From: an uncultured Gammaproteobacteria bacterium
Lineage (GTDB): Bacteria > Pseudomonadota > Gammaproteobacteria > PS1 > Pseudothioglobaceae
Reading direction: 5' to 3'
Assembly: GCA_902511025.1 (NCBI GenBank)
Contig: CABXDP010000005.1
Coordinates: 1-36,588 of the forward strand
DNA: 36,588 nucleotides
Positions within the stretch are counted from its first letter, which is position 1. The number at the start of each line of letters is the position of its first letter. The translations under genes were made by a program, and so were the position numbers. Positions 1-8,562 of this stretch are shown here, in pieces. Under the pieces are notes generated by a model. That model saw only the letters and a program-made list of their open reading frames with translations, ran no database searches and had not been told where the DNA came from.

Positions 1-159
1 AGCCAGTTAATTCAACTTCTATGTTATTTTTATCGGTACGCAAACCTCTAGACCCCACTTATGAATGTAACTTTTTTGCTCAAATAATACCAAAGATATT
101 TACATATTAATCAATTTTTACGTAAAAAATGACCATACTAGTAATTTATCTTGAAGTAT

Positions 160-174
160 TTACTTAATAAGTAA
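160..174. promoter_or_regulatory. Perfect 15-bp palindrome TTACTTA-A-TAAGTAA, candidate operator upstream of the Rieske gene
   Basis: Read directly: 7-bp perfect arms around one central base. It sits just upstream of TATAAT (185-190) and about 45 bp before the first ATG of a cluster that encodes an Lrp/AsnC regulator. Confidence 0.45.
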
Positions 175-184
175 TAATTAGGTC

Positions 185-190
185 TATAAT
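185..190 (+). promoter_or_regulatory. Putative -10 box (TATAAT) of the amine cluster
   Basis: Exact TATAAT 29 nt before ATG 219. No strong -35 box; TACTTA at 161-166 has an 18-bp spacer. Confidence 0.4.
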
Positions 191-218
191 TTCACAATCA
201 AAATATTTATTTAGAAGT

Positions 219-1319
219 ATGGATTCATCAATTATTAAAAATAATTTGTCTTCATTCAATGAGGAGAATGAGCTTAAACACGGGCTCCCAAGTTGGGCTT
301 ACACGAGCGAAGATTTCTTTAATGTTGAGTGTGAATCTTTATTCTCTTCTAGTTGGGTATTTGCAGGCTTCGTTCATGAATTGAAAGAGCCCGGAGATGC
401 TATACCAATTACAATCGCTGGACAGCCAATTCTGCTCATGAAAAACATGAATGGAATCGTGAATGCTTTTCATAATGCCTGCTCACATCGTTGTTTAAAG
501 TTAGTTGATGAGGCCTGCAATGTTGGTGCGATGCTTTCATGCCCCTATCACTCATGGACTTATAATCTTGATGGAGATCTTTGCGCTACTCCTTTTTTTG
601 GAGGTAAAGAACATCAACCAGAGGGTTTTGAAATGTCTAAACATGGATTGCAGTCTGTAAGAACTGCAATCTGGAATGACTGGATATTTATAAACTTGAG
701 TGACGATGGTCAAAACTTTGAGGACTATGCCAAGCCATTAATAAATAACTTTAAAGACATTGATTTCCAAAAAGTGACCCCTGTTGCAACTCTTGATTTT
801 GGTGAGATTGCTACCAATTGGAAGTTTCTCATGGAAAACTTTATTGAGCCATACCATGTTCAGTTTGTTCATAGAACTACAACAAATCAGCCACTTGAGG
901 ATCACTACACAATAGTTGATGGCGTATGCGTAGGGAGTGCAATTGACCTAGATGATAAGGACAAGGTAGAAGGCAGTCTCTCGGTGAGTTCAAGGTACCT
1001 GACTTTATTTCCTAATTTTATTATTGGTAGATACTTTCCTGACCAGATTGGAGTTTATTTAAATGTCCCTGTCGACTCTGGCCATACGCTTCAAAAAAGG
1101 GTGATCTATACTACCGATGGGAAGGCTATTTCAGATCAATCTGTAGATGAAATTAAGAAGCTTTGGTGGGACGTTCATAAAGAAGACCATGCAATTTGCG
1201 AAAGGATGCAGCTTGGAAGGCATTCTCCAGTTTCAAAGGATGGGGGATTACTCTCACCATACTGGGAGGATAGTGTTAGAGCATTCCAGCGAATGATTGC
1301 TGATGCTGTAACCAAATAA
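219..1319 (+). CDS. Rieske non-heme iron oxygenase, alpha subunit (quaternary-amine/carnitine/betaine monooxygenase-like)
   Basis: Rieske motif CSHRC...CPYHSW; mononuclear Fe motif ENFIEPYHVQFVH plus C-terminal WEDSVRAFQR. The bridging residue 3 before the first His is Glu, as reported for CntA, rather than the usual Asp. Confidence 0.85.
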   Translation: MDSSIIKNNLSSFNEENELKHGLPSWAYTSEDFFNVECESLFSSSWVFAGFVHELKEPGDAIPITIAGQPILLMKNMNGIVNAFHNACSHRCLKLVDEACNVGAMLSCPYHSWTYNLDGDLCATPFFGGKEHQPEGFEMSKHGLQSVRTAIWNDWIFINLSDDGQNFEDYAKPLINNFKDIDFQKVTPVATLDFGEIATNWKFLMENFIEPYHVQFVHRTTTNQPLEDHYTIVDGVCVGSAIDLDDKDKVEGSLSVSSRYLTLFPNFIIGRYFPDQIGVYLNVPVDSGHTLQKRVIYTTDGKAISDQSVDEIKKLWWDVHKEDHAICERMQLGRHSPVSKDGGLLSPYWEDSVRAFQRMIADAVTK

Positions 1320-1338
1320 ATATTATTAATGAGGAGTA

Positions 1339-1767
1339 ATGATGGCAGATGAAAATTTTAATAGTGACTATAGATTAGCACACACGATGATGCGGGTACT
1401 GGATTTAGATAAATCAATCCACTTTTATTGCGACATACTGGGAATGAATGTTCTTAGAAAAACGGACTACCCGGGAGGGCGATATACTAATGCGTTTGTA
1501 GGGTATGGGCCAGAGATAGAATTTCCAGCACTGGAGCTCACTCATAACTGGGATCAGGAAGAGCACTATGATAAGGGCAATGGATGGGGCCATATCTGTA
1601 TAGAGACCCCAGATGTTTATAAAGCTGTTGAAGATCTTGAGGCCAGTGGCGCCAAGATACTGAGTCCAGCAAAACCAATGAACGCAGGAACTAGAATCCT
1701 TGCTTTTATTGAAGATCCAGATGGCTATGTTGTTGAGCTAAATGAAAAACTTGAATTAACTGAATAA
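1339..1767 (+). CDS. Glyoxalase I-like VOC protein (lactoylglutathione lyase family)
   Basis: LAHTMMRVLDLDKSIHFYCDILGMNVLRKTDYPGGRYTNAFVGYG, ALELTHNW, GWGHICIE, IEDPDGYVVELNE. The H/E/H/E metal-ligand pattern of GloA is retained. Confidence 0.85.
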   Translation: MMADENFNSDYRLAHTMMRVLDLDKSIHFYCDILGMNVLRKTDYPGGRYTNAFVGYGPEIEFPALELTHNWDQEEHYDKGNGWGHICIETPDVYKAVEDLEASGAKILSPAKPMNAGTRILAFIEDPDGYVVELNEKLELTE

Positions 1768-1773
1768 GGAAAA

Positions 1774-2178
1774 ATGATGAAAGATAACAAACCTAAACTC
1801 TATAAATTTAGTGAGATTGAGCATCGCCTTCATACACTTGAGCCTGGCAAAAGTTACATTAAGCCTTTTGTTACAAGTGCAGTGAGCGATACGATGTGTG
1901 GCGGTCTTAACTTCCTGAATGAAGTCTCTGTTCCCTGGGAGTTAACTTGTGATGAGATTATTTATTGTATGGAAGGGACGTTCAGATTGACCTGTGATGG
2001 AGTTGCCTATGAATGCAACCCAGGTGATGTGTTATATATTCCAAAAGACAATTCGATTGCTTATGAGTGTGATGAGAAATGCATTATTTTTTATGCGGCC
2101 TACCCCCATGATTGGAAGCAACAAGCTGGCATTACTTTTGTCCCTGGCATTGATCCAGAGGATATGCCACAAAACTAG
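1774..2178 (+). CDS. Cupin-domain protein (EutQ-like)
   Basis: Small single-cupin pattern: DEIIYCMEGTFRLTCDGVAYECNPGDVLYIPKDNSIAYECDE. Confidence 0.65.
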   Translation: MMKDNKPKLYKFSEIEHRLHTLEPGKSYIKPFVTSAVSDTMCGGLNFLNEVSVPWELTCDEIIYCMEGTFRLTCDGVAYECNPGDVLYIPKDNSIAYECDEKCIIFYAAYPHDWKQQAGITFVPGIDPEDMPQN

Positions 2179-2187
2179 TGAATCGAT

Positions 2188-2736
2188 ATGAGCAGCTCAA
2201 GTAGTCGACTATTAAACTTAAACCAAAATAATGATTCAAGTCATGATGTGAACTCTCATTTACCTACAAGAGACACATTAAAGGATAAATTAAATCAACA
2301 AATCATAGATTTGCTTGAGTTGGATGGCAGGTTACCTTTTAAGGAGATTGCAAATACCCTAGATATCTCAGAAGGCACAGTCAGAAATAGAGTCAACCGA
2401 ATGAAAGATGCTGGAGTCTTGCAAATCAAAGCGCTGGTTGATCGCTCTGCAATAAACTACTCAACTGATTCAATGCTCGGCATAAAAGTTGCCTCAAGTT
2501 CAAGTCCGAGTTTGGTTGCCAAGAGGCTTGAGAGTTGTAATGAAATAGTATTTATTATGTGGGTGTCTGGAAGATACGACTTACTAGTTGAGATCGCATC
2601 AGAGAGTGATGACACATTGAGTCATTTTCTCGAAGAGCATTGTTTTAATAATGACGACATTAAAGACATTGAGGTCATGAAGGGCCTTTCAACTTTTAAA
2701 AATCAGTTTTTATTAAAGTCTCAAGAGAAAATTTAA
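2188..2736 (+). CDS. Lrp/AsnC-family transcriptional regulator
   Basis: Winged HTH (LNQQIIDLLELDGRLPFKEIANTLDISEGTVRNRVNRMKDAGVLQIKALVD) followed by a RAM/AsnC-type ligand domain. Confidence 0.88.
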   Translation: MSSSSSRLLNLNQNNDSSHDVNSHLPTRDTLKDKLNQQIIDLLELDGRLPFKEIANTLDISEGTVRNRVNRMKDAGVLQIKALVDRSAINYSTDSMLGIKVASSSSPSLVAKRLESCNEIVFIMWVSGRYDLLVEIASESDDTLSHFLEEHCFNNDDIKDIEVMKGLSTFKNQFLLKSQEKI

Positions 2737-2766
2737 AATTAATTAAAAAAGAAAAGAAGGAGAAAC

Positions 2767-4185
2767 ATGAATAAGATTTATCACACGAAGATGGCTGACG
2801 CGCTCCCCTCGAAAAAGCGCGTTGCAGAAGAAAAGGCGAGACTTGAAAAGGCTGGCATCAAATATATCCTCTCTTGTTGGATTGATATGCTTGGTCTCCC
2901 AAAAACAAAACCAATCCCTTTTGCTGAATTTGAAGCATTATGTGCTGGAAAAGGTCCACAATTTGCTGTCCATTCAGTTTCGTTTGTTCCAGAACTAGGC
3001 CCTAATGACTCAGATCAAATCCCTGTTCCAGATCTAGATAGTTTAGTCATTTGCCCATGGGATAAAACTTGTGTTTGGGTTTTTTCTGATCTGTGGTGGG
3101 AAGGTGAGCCATATAATTTATGCCCTCGTCAGACTCTTAAAAGAGCTGTGCAGAATGCAGATGATGCTGGTTACAAAGCTTTTTGTGGAATTGAGCCAGA
3201 GTTTATTGCAATGCGATATGAGGATGGTCAGCCCGTTAAGGCAATCGATGATGATCCATTGCCAGGTGAGGGTTTGAGGCCAAGAAGGCAGGCTTTTGGA
3301 TATGACGTTGAGTACTCAATAGATTCAATGGAGTTTCTCAAAGAACTAATAGATATCGTCAATGACCTTGGTTGGGAAATGAAGGATGTTGTCTGTGAGG
3401 GTGCATATTCACAATTTGAATTAGACTTTACCTATACCAACATTCTGCAGATGGCGGATCGATTAGTTTTCTTGAGAGTGCTACTCAAAGAAGTAGCTAA
3501 AAAATATGGGATGTTTATTACCTTTATGCCAAAGCCAACCATTGGTGACTGGAGATCTGGTGCCCATATTAACTTTAGTATGACCAGCAATAAAGATAAT
3601 AAAAATATCTTTGAAGGAAAAGATGGTAAGTTTTCTGACTTAGCCTACCATGCTGTTGGAGGCTTAATTAAGCACGGCACTTCAATTACAGCAGTTGCCT
3701 GCTCAACGGTAAACTCATACAATGGACTAGTTCCAATCGTGGGAGGATTTGAGGGAGGAGTTTATACATGGGCACCGACCACAATGGCCTATGGAGACAA
3801 CAATCGCTCTTGTATGATACGTCTGCCTCAGAATCGTTTCTGTATTGAAAATCGTGCAGCAGACATGTGTATGAATCCATACCTGTCTCTTGCGCTGACA
3901 ACTGCAGCAGCATTAGATGGAATTAAAAATAAAATTGATCCTGGTAAGCCTCTAAATCTAAATCTTTATACTTTAAGCCCTGAAGAAATGGAGGCATCAA
4001 ACATCAAATCACTCCCTCGTAATCTCTTAGAAGCCATTGAGGCACTGAACGAAGATGATTTTGCAAAAGAGGTACTAGGTGATTCAATGCTACTCCAGTT
4101 TTTCTCATACAAGAAAGATGAGTGGGATAGATATCATCAGGCAGTAACTGACTGGGAAGTTCAGGAGTTTTTAAGACTCTACTAG
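2767..4185 (+). CDS. Glutamine synthetase-like ligase (GlnT/GmaS/IpuC-type gamma-glutamylamide synthetase; amine substrate unknown)
   Basis: GS fold motifs: GIEPEFIA, EGAYSQFELDFTYT, FMPKPTIGDWRSGAHINFSM, NSYNGLVP, NRSCMIRLP, IENRAADMCMNPYL. Distinct from the second GS-like protein at 7234. Confidence 0.85.
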   Translation: MNKIYHTKMADALPSKKRVAEEKARLEKAGIKYILSCWIDMLGLPKTKPIPFAEFEALCAGKGPQFAVHSVSFVPELGPNDSDQIPVPDLDSLVICPWDKTCVWVFSDLWWEGEPYNLCPRQTLKRAVQNADDAGYKAFCGIEPEFIAMRYEDGQPVKAIDDDPLPGEGLRPRRQAFGYDVEYSIDSMEFLKELIDIVNDLGWEMKDVVCEGAYSQFELDFTYTNILQMADRLVFLRVLLKEVAKKYGMFITFMPKPTIGDWRSGAHINFSMTSNKDNKNIFEGKDGKFSDLAYHAVGGLIKHGTSITAVACSTVNSYNGLVPIVGGFEGGVYTWAPTTMAYGDNNRSCMIRLPQNRFCIENRAADMCMNPYLSLALTTAAALDGIKNKIDPGKPLNLNLYTLSPEEMEASNIKSLPRNLLEAIEALNEDDFAKEVLGDSMLLQFFSYKKDEWDRYHQAVTDWEVQEFLRLY

Positions 4186-4235
4186 ATAATAAAGTCATTA
4201 CCAAAAATTTAGTACGTTTTTAATTTAAACTATCA

Positions 4236-4262
4236 TTTTTTGAATTACCATCATTCAAAAAA
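4236..4262 (+). other. Inverted repeat TTTTTTGAAT-TACCATC-ATTCAAAAAA in the leader of the mgsA-like gene
   Basis: Perfect 10-bp arms with a 7-nt loop, read directly. The right-hand A-run can alternatively pair with the T6 run at 4267-4272. Confidence 0.55.
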
Positions 4263-4285
4263 GACGTTTTTTATTTGGAGTAAAT

Positions 4286-5179
4286 ATGTGTGGAATTGTT
4301 GGACTTTTTATTAAGAATCCTAAGCTTGAATCTCAACTTGGAGCTCTCGTAGCTCCTATGTTAAGCGAGATGACAGAGCGGGGACCTGATAGCGCTGGTA
4401 TGGCTGTCTATAGAGACCCTAATGAAGCTGGCTGTAAAGTTACCGTTCTTGCTCAAGATTCAGAGTTTGATTGGGAAAACTTTGAAAAATCGGTTCATAC
4501 AAATTTTTCAGTTGATAAGTTTTATGTGAATCAAAACCATGCAGTTCTCTCTCTAAGCTCATCTCTTGATAAAGTTCAGGATTGGCTTCATGATAATTGG
4601 AAAGACTTAAGTGTTACAAGTGCAGGGAGTAATATCGAAATCTTTAAAGGAAAGGGCAACCCTGCAGACTTTATAGAACAATTTGATATTAAAAATATGA
4701 CAGGAACTCACGCCCTAGGGCATACACGTATGGCAACTGAGAGTGCTATTACTACGGAGCATTCTCATCCATTTTCTACGGGCCAAGATTTATGTCTAGT
4801 CCACAATGGTTCTCTATCCAATCATAATCGTCTTCGTGAAACACTCAAACGTGCTGGAGTTCAATTTAAAACAGATAATGATAGTGAGGTTGCGGCGGGC
4901 TATTTGAGTTGGCGTTTAAGTGAGGGTGATGACCTAGATGAGGCATTGAACCATGCTATAGAGGATTTAGATGGATTTTATACCTTCGCCATTGGAACCA
5001 AGGATGGCTTTGCGGTTATGAGAGATCCAATTGGATGTAAGCCAGCAATCATGGCAGAGACAGATGACTGGGCAGCTATGTCTTCAGAGTATCGAGCAAT
5101 CGCAACTTTGCCTGGGGCTGAAAACGCACGAATCTGGGAGCCTGAACCAACCCAAATTTACAGTTGGAAGAGGAATTAA
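4286..5179 (+). CDS. mgsA: N-methylglutamate synthase subunit A (class II glutamine amidotransferase domain, GlxB-like)
   Basis: Starts MCGIVGLF (Cys2 nucleophile); ERGPDSAGMAVY, HTRMATES, HSHPFSTG, LVHNGSLSN, DNDSEVAAGYL. First of a conserved mgsABC-gmaS order. Confidence 0.82.
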   Translation: MCGIVGLFIKNPKLESQLGALVAPMLSEMTERGPDSAGMAVYRDPNEAGCKVTVLAQDSEFDWENFEKSVHTNFSVDKFYVNQNHAVLSLSSSLDKVQDWLHDNWKDLSVTSAGSNIEIFKGKGNPADFIEQFDIKNMTGTHALGHTRMATESAITTEHSHPFSTGQDLCLVHNGSLSNHNRLRETLKRAGVQFKTDNDSEVAAGYLSWRLSEGDDLDEALNHAIEDLDGFYTFAIGTKDGFAVMRDPIGCKPAIMAETDDWAAMSSEYRAIATLPGAENARIWEPEPTQIYSWKRN

Positions 5180-5180
5180 T

Positions 5181-5855
5181 ATGGCTACTATAGATCTAAA
5201 TAAAAGTACTATTCGAGAACTTAATGAAAAATTACAAGGGGGCTCGAGTGGTGATAAATTCATAGTTAATAATACTGTTGGCAAGCATGCTCTTTCTGTT
5301 GGACTTACAAAAGAAGTCGATGTAGAGATCAATGGCCATGTTGGATATTACTGCGCAGGAATGAATCAAGAGGCCTCCATAAAAATTAATGGAAATGCTG
5401 GACCTGGCCTTGCTGAAAACATGATGTCTGGTGAAGTTCGAGTGACGGGAAATGCATCACAGTATGCAGCTGCAACTGCACATGGTGGACTCCTTGTTAT
5501 TGAGGGTGATGCGAGCTCACGATGCGGCATATCAATGAAGGGAGTGAACATTGTTGTTGGTGGAAATATCGGCCACATGAGTGCTTTTATGGCTCAATCT
5601 GGAAGTCTTGTTGTGTGTGGTGATGCGGGAGATGCCCTTGGAGACTCTATCTACGAGACAAAAATCTATGTCCGAGGAAAGGTCAAAAGTTTGGGAACAG
5701 ATTGTGTTGAAAAAGATATGAAAAAAGAACACAAGGAAGAGTTAGCTAAACTTTTAGATTTGGCACAAATGAATTACGCTGTTGATGAGTTCAAAAGATA
5801 CGGCTCGGCAAGGAAATTATATAATTTTGACATTGACCAAGTCGATGAATACTAA
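5181..5855 (+). CDS. mgsB: N-methylglutamate synthase subunit B (glutamate synthase GXGXG/alpha domain, GlxC-like)
   Basis: Beta-helix repeats (DVEINGHVGYYCAGMNQEASIKINGNAGPGLAENMMSGEVRVTGNAS...). The ORF track begins at 5031 inside mgsA; the ATG at 5181 just after the mgsA stop is the better start. Confidence 0.82.
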   Translation: MATIDLNKSTIRELNEKLQGGSSGDKFIVNNTVGKHALSVGLTKEVDVEINGHVGYYCAGMNQEASIKINGNAGPGLAENMMSGEVRVTGNASQYAAATAHGGLLVIEGDASSRCGISMKGVNIVVGGNIGHMSAFMAQSGSLVVCGDAGDALGDSIYETKIYVRGKVKSLGTDCVEKDMKKEHKEELAKLLDLAQMNYAVDEFKRYGSARKLYNFDIDQVDEY

Positions 5856-5867
5856 GGAGACTAGATC

Positions 5868-7190
5868 ATGAGTAAAGACAATCCAACGTTAATAGAATCA
5901 GCAACTTTCCCTCGACATGTCATAGCTGAAATACAACGCGCTGCAAAAACAGGTATTTATGATATCCGAGGTTTTGGTGCAAAAAGAGATATCCCTACCT
6001 TTGATGACTTGGTTTTTCTTGGGGCGTCAACTTCCCGCTACCCTTTAGAGGGATATAGAGAAAAATGTACCACTGAAGTGGTTTTGGGAAATCGATTTGC
6101 AAAAAATCCTATCCATTTAAAAACACCAGTCACTATTGCTGGTATGAGTTTTGGATCACTTTCGGCGCAGGCCAAGGAGTCTTTAGGAAGAGGCGCAACA
6201 CTTGCTGGAACAAGTACCACAACTGGTGATGGAGGAATGACTCCTGAAGAGAGAGGGCATTCTAAAACTCTTATCTATCAGTATCTTCCTTCCAGGTACG
6301 GTATGAATCCAGACGACTTAAGAAGAGCTGATGCAATAGAAATAGTTCTTGGCCAGGGGGCAAAGCCAGGTGGCGGAGGTATGCTATTAGGTCAAAAAAT
6401 CTCTCCAAGGGTTGCAGAAATGAGAAATCTACCAGAAGGAATTGATCAGCGTTCAGCCTGTCGACATCCCGACTGGACAGGGCCAGATGATCTTGAAATC
6501 AAGATTCAGGAGCTCAGGGAAATCACAAACTGGGAGAAACCCATTTATGTCAAAGTTGGGGCAACCCGCGTATTTTATGATGTGACGCTTGCGGTTAAAG
6601 CTGGAGCAGATGTAGTCGTTGTTGATGGTATGCAAGGCGGAACGGCTGCAACTCAAGATGTATTTATTGAGCATGTTGGCATTCCAACACTGCCGGCTGT
6701 AAGAATGGCTGTTGAGGCTCTGCAAGAAATGGATATGCATCGCAAAGTTCAGTTGATAGTTTCTGGGGGTATTCGTAGTGGCGCTGATGTTGCAAAAGCT
6801 TTGGCTCTTGGTGCTGATGCAGTCTCAATAGGAACTGCTGCACTAATCGCTTTAGGAGATCAAAGCCCAGAGTTTGACGATGAATATAAGGCTATTGGTT
6901 CAGCTGCTGGGTTTTGGGATGATTACCAACAAGGCAATGATCCAGCTGGAATTACAACACAAGATCCTGAACTAGCAAAAAGACTGGATCCCATTTTAGG
7001 AGGTCGAAGACTGGCAAACTATATCAATGTTCTCACACTTGAGTTACAAACTTTAGCTCGTGCCTGCGGTAAAAGTCACGTTCATAATTTGGAACCAGAG
7101 GATATGGTAGCATTAACAATGGAAGCTGCGGCTATGGCTGGAGTTCCTCTCGCAGGGACAAGCTGGATTCCTGGAAAAAATGGGATGTAA
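5868..7190 (+). CDS. mgsC: N-methylglutamate synthase subunit C (glutamate synthase FMN-binding domain, GlxD-like)
   Basis: ITIAGMSFGSLSAQAKESLGRGATLAGTSTTTGDGGM, KPGGGGMLLGQKISPRVAEMR, VVVVDGMQGGTAAT, LIVSGGIRSGADVAKALALGADAVSIGTAALIALG. Confidence 0.85.
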   Translation: MSKDNPTLIESATFPRHVIAEIQRAAKTGIYDIRGFGAKRDIPTFDDLVFLGASTSRYPLEGYREKCTTEVVLGNRFAKNPIHLKTPVTIAGMSFGSLSAQAKESLGRGATLAGTSTTTGDGGMTPEERGHSKTLIYQYLPSRYGMNPDDLRRADAIEIVLGQGAKPGGGGMLLGQKISPRVAEMRNLPEGIDQRSACRHPDWTGPDDLEIKIQELREITNWEKPIYVKVGATRVFYDVTLAVKAGADVVVVDGMQGGTAATQDVFIEHVGIPTLPAVRMAVEALQEMDMHRKVQLIVSGGIRSGADVAKALALGADAVSIGTAALIALGDQSPEFDDEYKAIGSAAGFWDDYQQGNDPAGITTQDPELAKRLDPILGGRRLANYINVLTLELQTLARACGKSHVHNLEPEDMVALTMEAAAMAGVPLAGTSWIPGKNGM

Positions 7191-7233
7191 GCTAATTAAA
7201 ATTACTTAAAAGATATGACAGATAGGAGGATGT

Positions 7234-8547
7234 ATGGCAATTAAACTTAGTAAGGTCGCTAAAGACAGGGGTATTGAATATTTTCTGATTAGCTTTGTGG
7301 ATCTATTCGGCAGTCTTCGCTCTAAATTAGTTCCTGCAAGGGCTATTGATGATATGCAAAAAGACGGCGCTGGTTTTGCAGGATTTGCTGCTTGGCTCGA
7401 CATGACACCTGCTCACCCTGACATGTTTGCCATTCCAGATCCAGACAGTTTAATTCAATTGCCATGGAAGCCAGAAGTTGCTTGGCTGGCCTCAGATTTG
7501 TGGATGGATGGAAAGCCAGTAGAGGCCTCTCCACGCGTTGCTCTAAAACGACAGTTAGCTGAGGCTGAAAAGCAAGGCTTCAGAATGAAAACTGGCGTTG
7601 AATGTGAATACCATCTGATTAATGATGATGGCACTGATATTGCTGATGATAAAGACCAACAGAGTAAGCCTTGCTATGATCAGCAAGCATTAATGCGACA
7701 ATATCCAGTGATCAAACAAATTTGCGACAGCATGATTGAGCTTGGCTGGGGTCCCTATCAAAATGATCACGAGGATGCCAATGGCCAATTTGAAATGAAC
7801 TGGGATTTTGATGACGCCCTGACAACTGCAGATCGACAGGTATTTTTTAAATTTATGGTTAAATCGATTGCAGAACTGCATGGGATGCGCGCTACATTTA
7901 TGCCTAAACCTTTCAGCCATCTCACAGGAAATGGTTGTCATTCCCACCTCTCTATCTGGAGTCTTGATGGCTCTAAAAACTTATTCAATGGAGATGATGA
8001 TAGTAGAGGCTTAGGATTATCTTCCCTTGCTTATCAATTCTTAGGCGGCATAATGCACAGCGCTGATAAATTGACAGCAATCTTTAATCCAACAATAAAT
8101 AGTTATAAGCGTATCAATGCGCCAAGAACTCTCTCTGGAGCAACATGGTCTCCAAGTTCAATAACTTATGGAGGAAATAACCGCACCCATATGATTAGAG
8201 TTCCAGACTCTGGCAGATTTGAATTGAGGTTAATGGACGGTGCTGCAAATGCATACCTTATGCAGGCAGCAATCCTTGCTTGTGGGCTAGATGGAATTGC
8301 TTCGGATCGTGATCCTGGTGATCCATTAGATATCAATATGTATGAGCTTGGTAAAGATATTGAAGGTTATAAACAGCTTCCAAAAAATCTACTAGATGCT
8401 CTAAGACTTCTTGAGGAGAGTGATGTCTTGAGAGAAAGGCTTGGAGATGAATTAATTGATGCTTACATCAAGCTTAAGCAAAGTCAATGGAATGACTATT
8501 CATCTCATCTCAGTCAATGGGAGCGAGATAATACTCTAGACTGTTGA
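7234..8547 (+). CDS. gmaS: Gamma-glutamylmethylamide synthetase (GS-like)
   Basis: GAGFAGFAAWLDMTPAHPDMFAIPDPDSLIQLPWKPEVAWLASDLWMDGKPVEASPR resembles GmaS as I recall it; GVECEYHLI, FMPKPFSHLTGNGCHSHLSIW. Directly downstream of mgsABC; AGGAGG RBS. Confidence 0.85.
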   Translation: MAIKLSKVAKDRGIEYFLISFVDLFGSLRSKLVPARAIDDMQKDGAGFAGFAAWLDMTPAHPDMFAIPDPDSLIQLPWKPEVAWLASDLWMDGKPVEASPRVALKRQLAEAEKQGFRMKTGVECEYHLINDDGTDIADDKDQQSKPCYDQQALMRQYPVIKQICDSMIELGWGPYQNDHEDANGQFEMNWDFDDALTTADRQVFFKFMVKSIAELHGMRATFMPKPFSHLTGNGCHSHLSIWSLDGSKNLFNGDDDSRGLGLSSLAYQFLGGIMHSADKLTAIFNPTINSYKRINAPRTLSGATWSPSSITYGGNNRTHMIRVPDSGRFELRLMDGAANAYLMQAAILACGLDGIASDRDPGDPLDINMYELGKDIEGYKQLPKNLLDALRLLEESDVLRERLGDELIDAYIKLKQSQWNDYSSHLSQWERDNTLDC

Positions 8548-8562
8548 TAAAAATTTGCTGAA

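Noticed and set aside
1-218. Possible upstream gene fragment or ncRNA at the window start
   Set aside because: No supported ORF or stable structure beyond the palindrome and -10 box; insufficient evidence.
3686-4204. Antisense ORFs of 66-75 aa in the GS-like gene (likewise at 5084-5732, 6453-6740, 7690-7947, 18729-19076, 29053-29334, 31761-32048)
   Set aside because: All lie inside well-supported genes on the other strand or frame, with no recognisable motifs or RBS.
5031-5180. Upstream extension of the mgsB ORF overlapping mgsA
   Set aside because: The extension (MDVSQQSWQRQ...) is an out-of-frame reading of mgsA; ATG 5181 gives a normal MgsB N-terminus.
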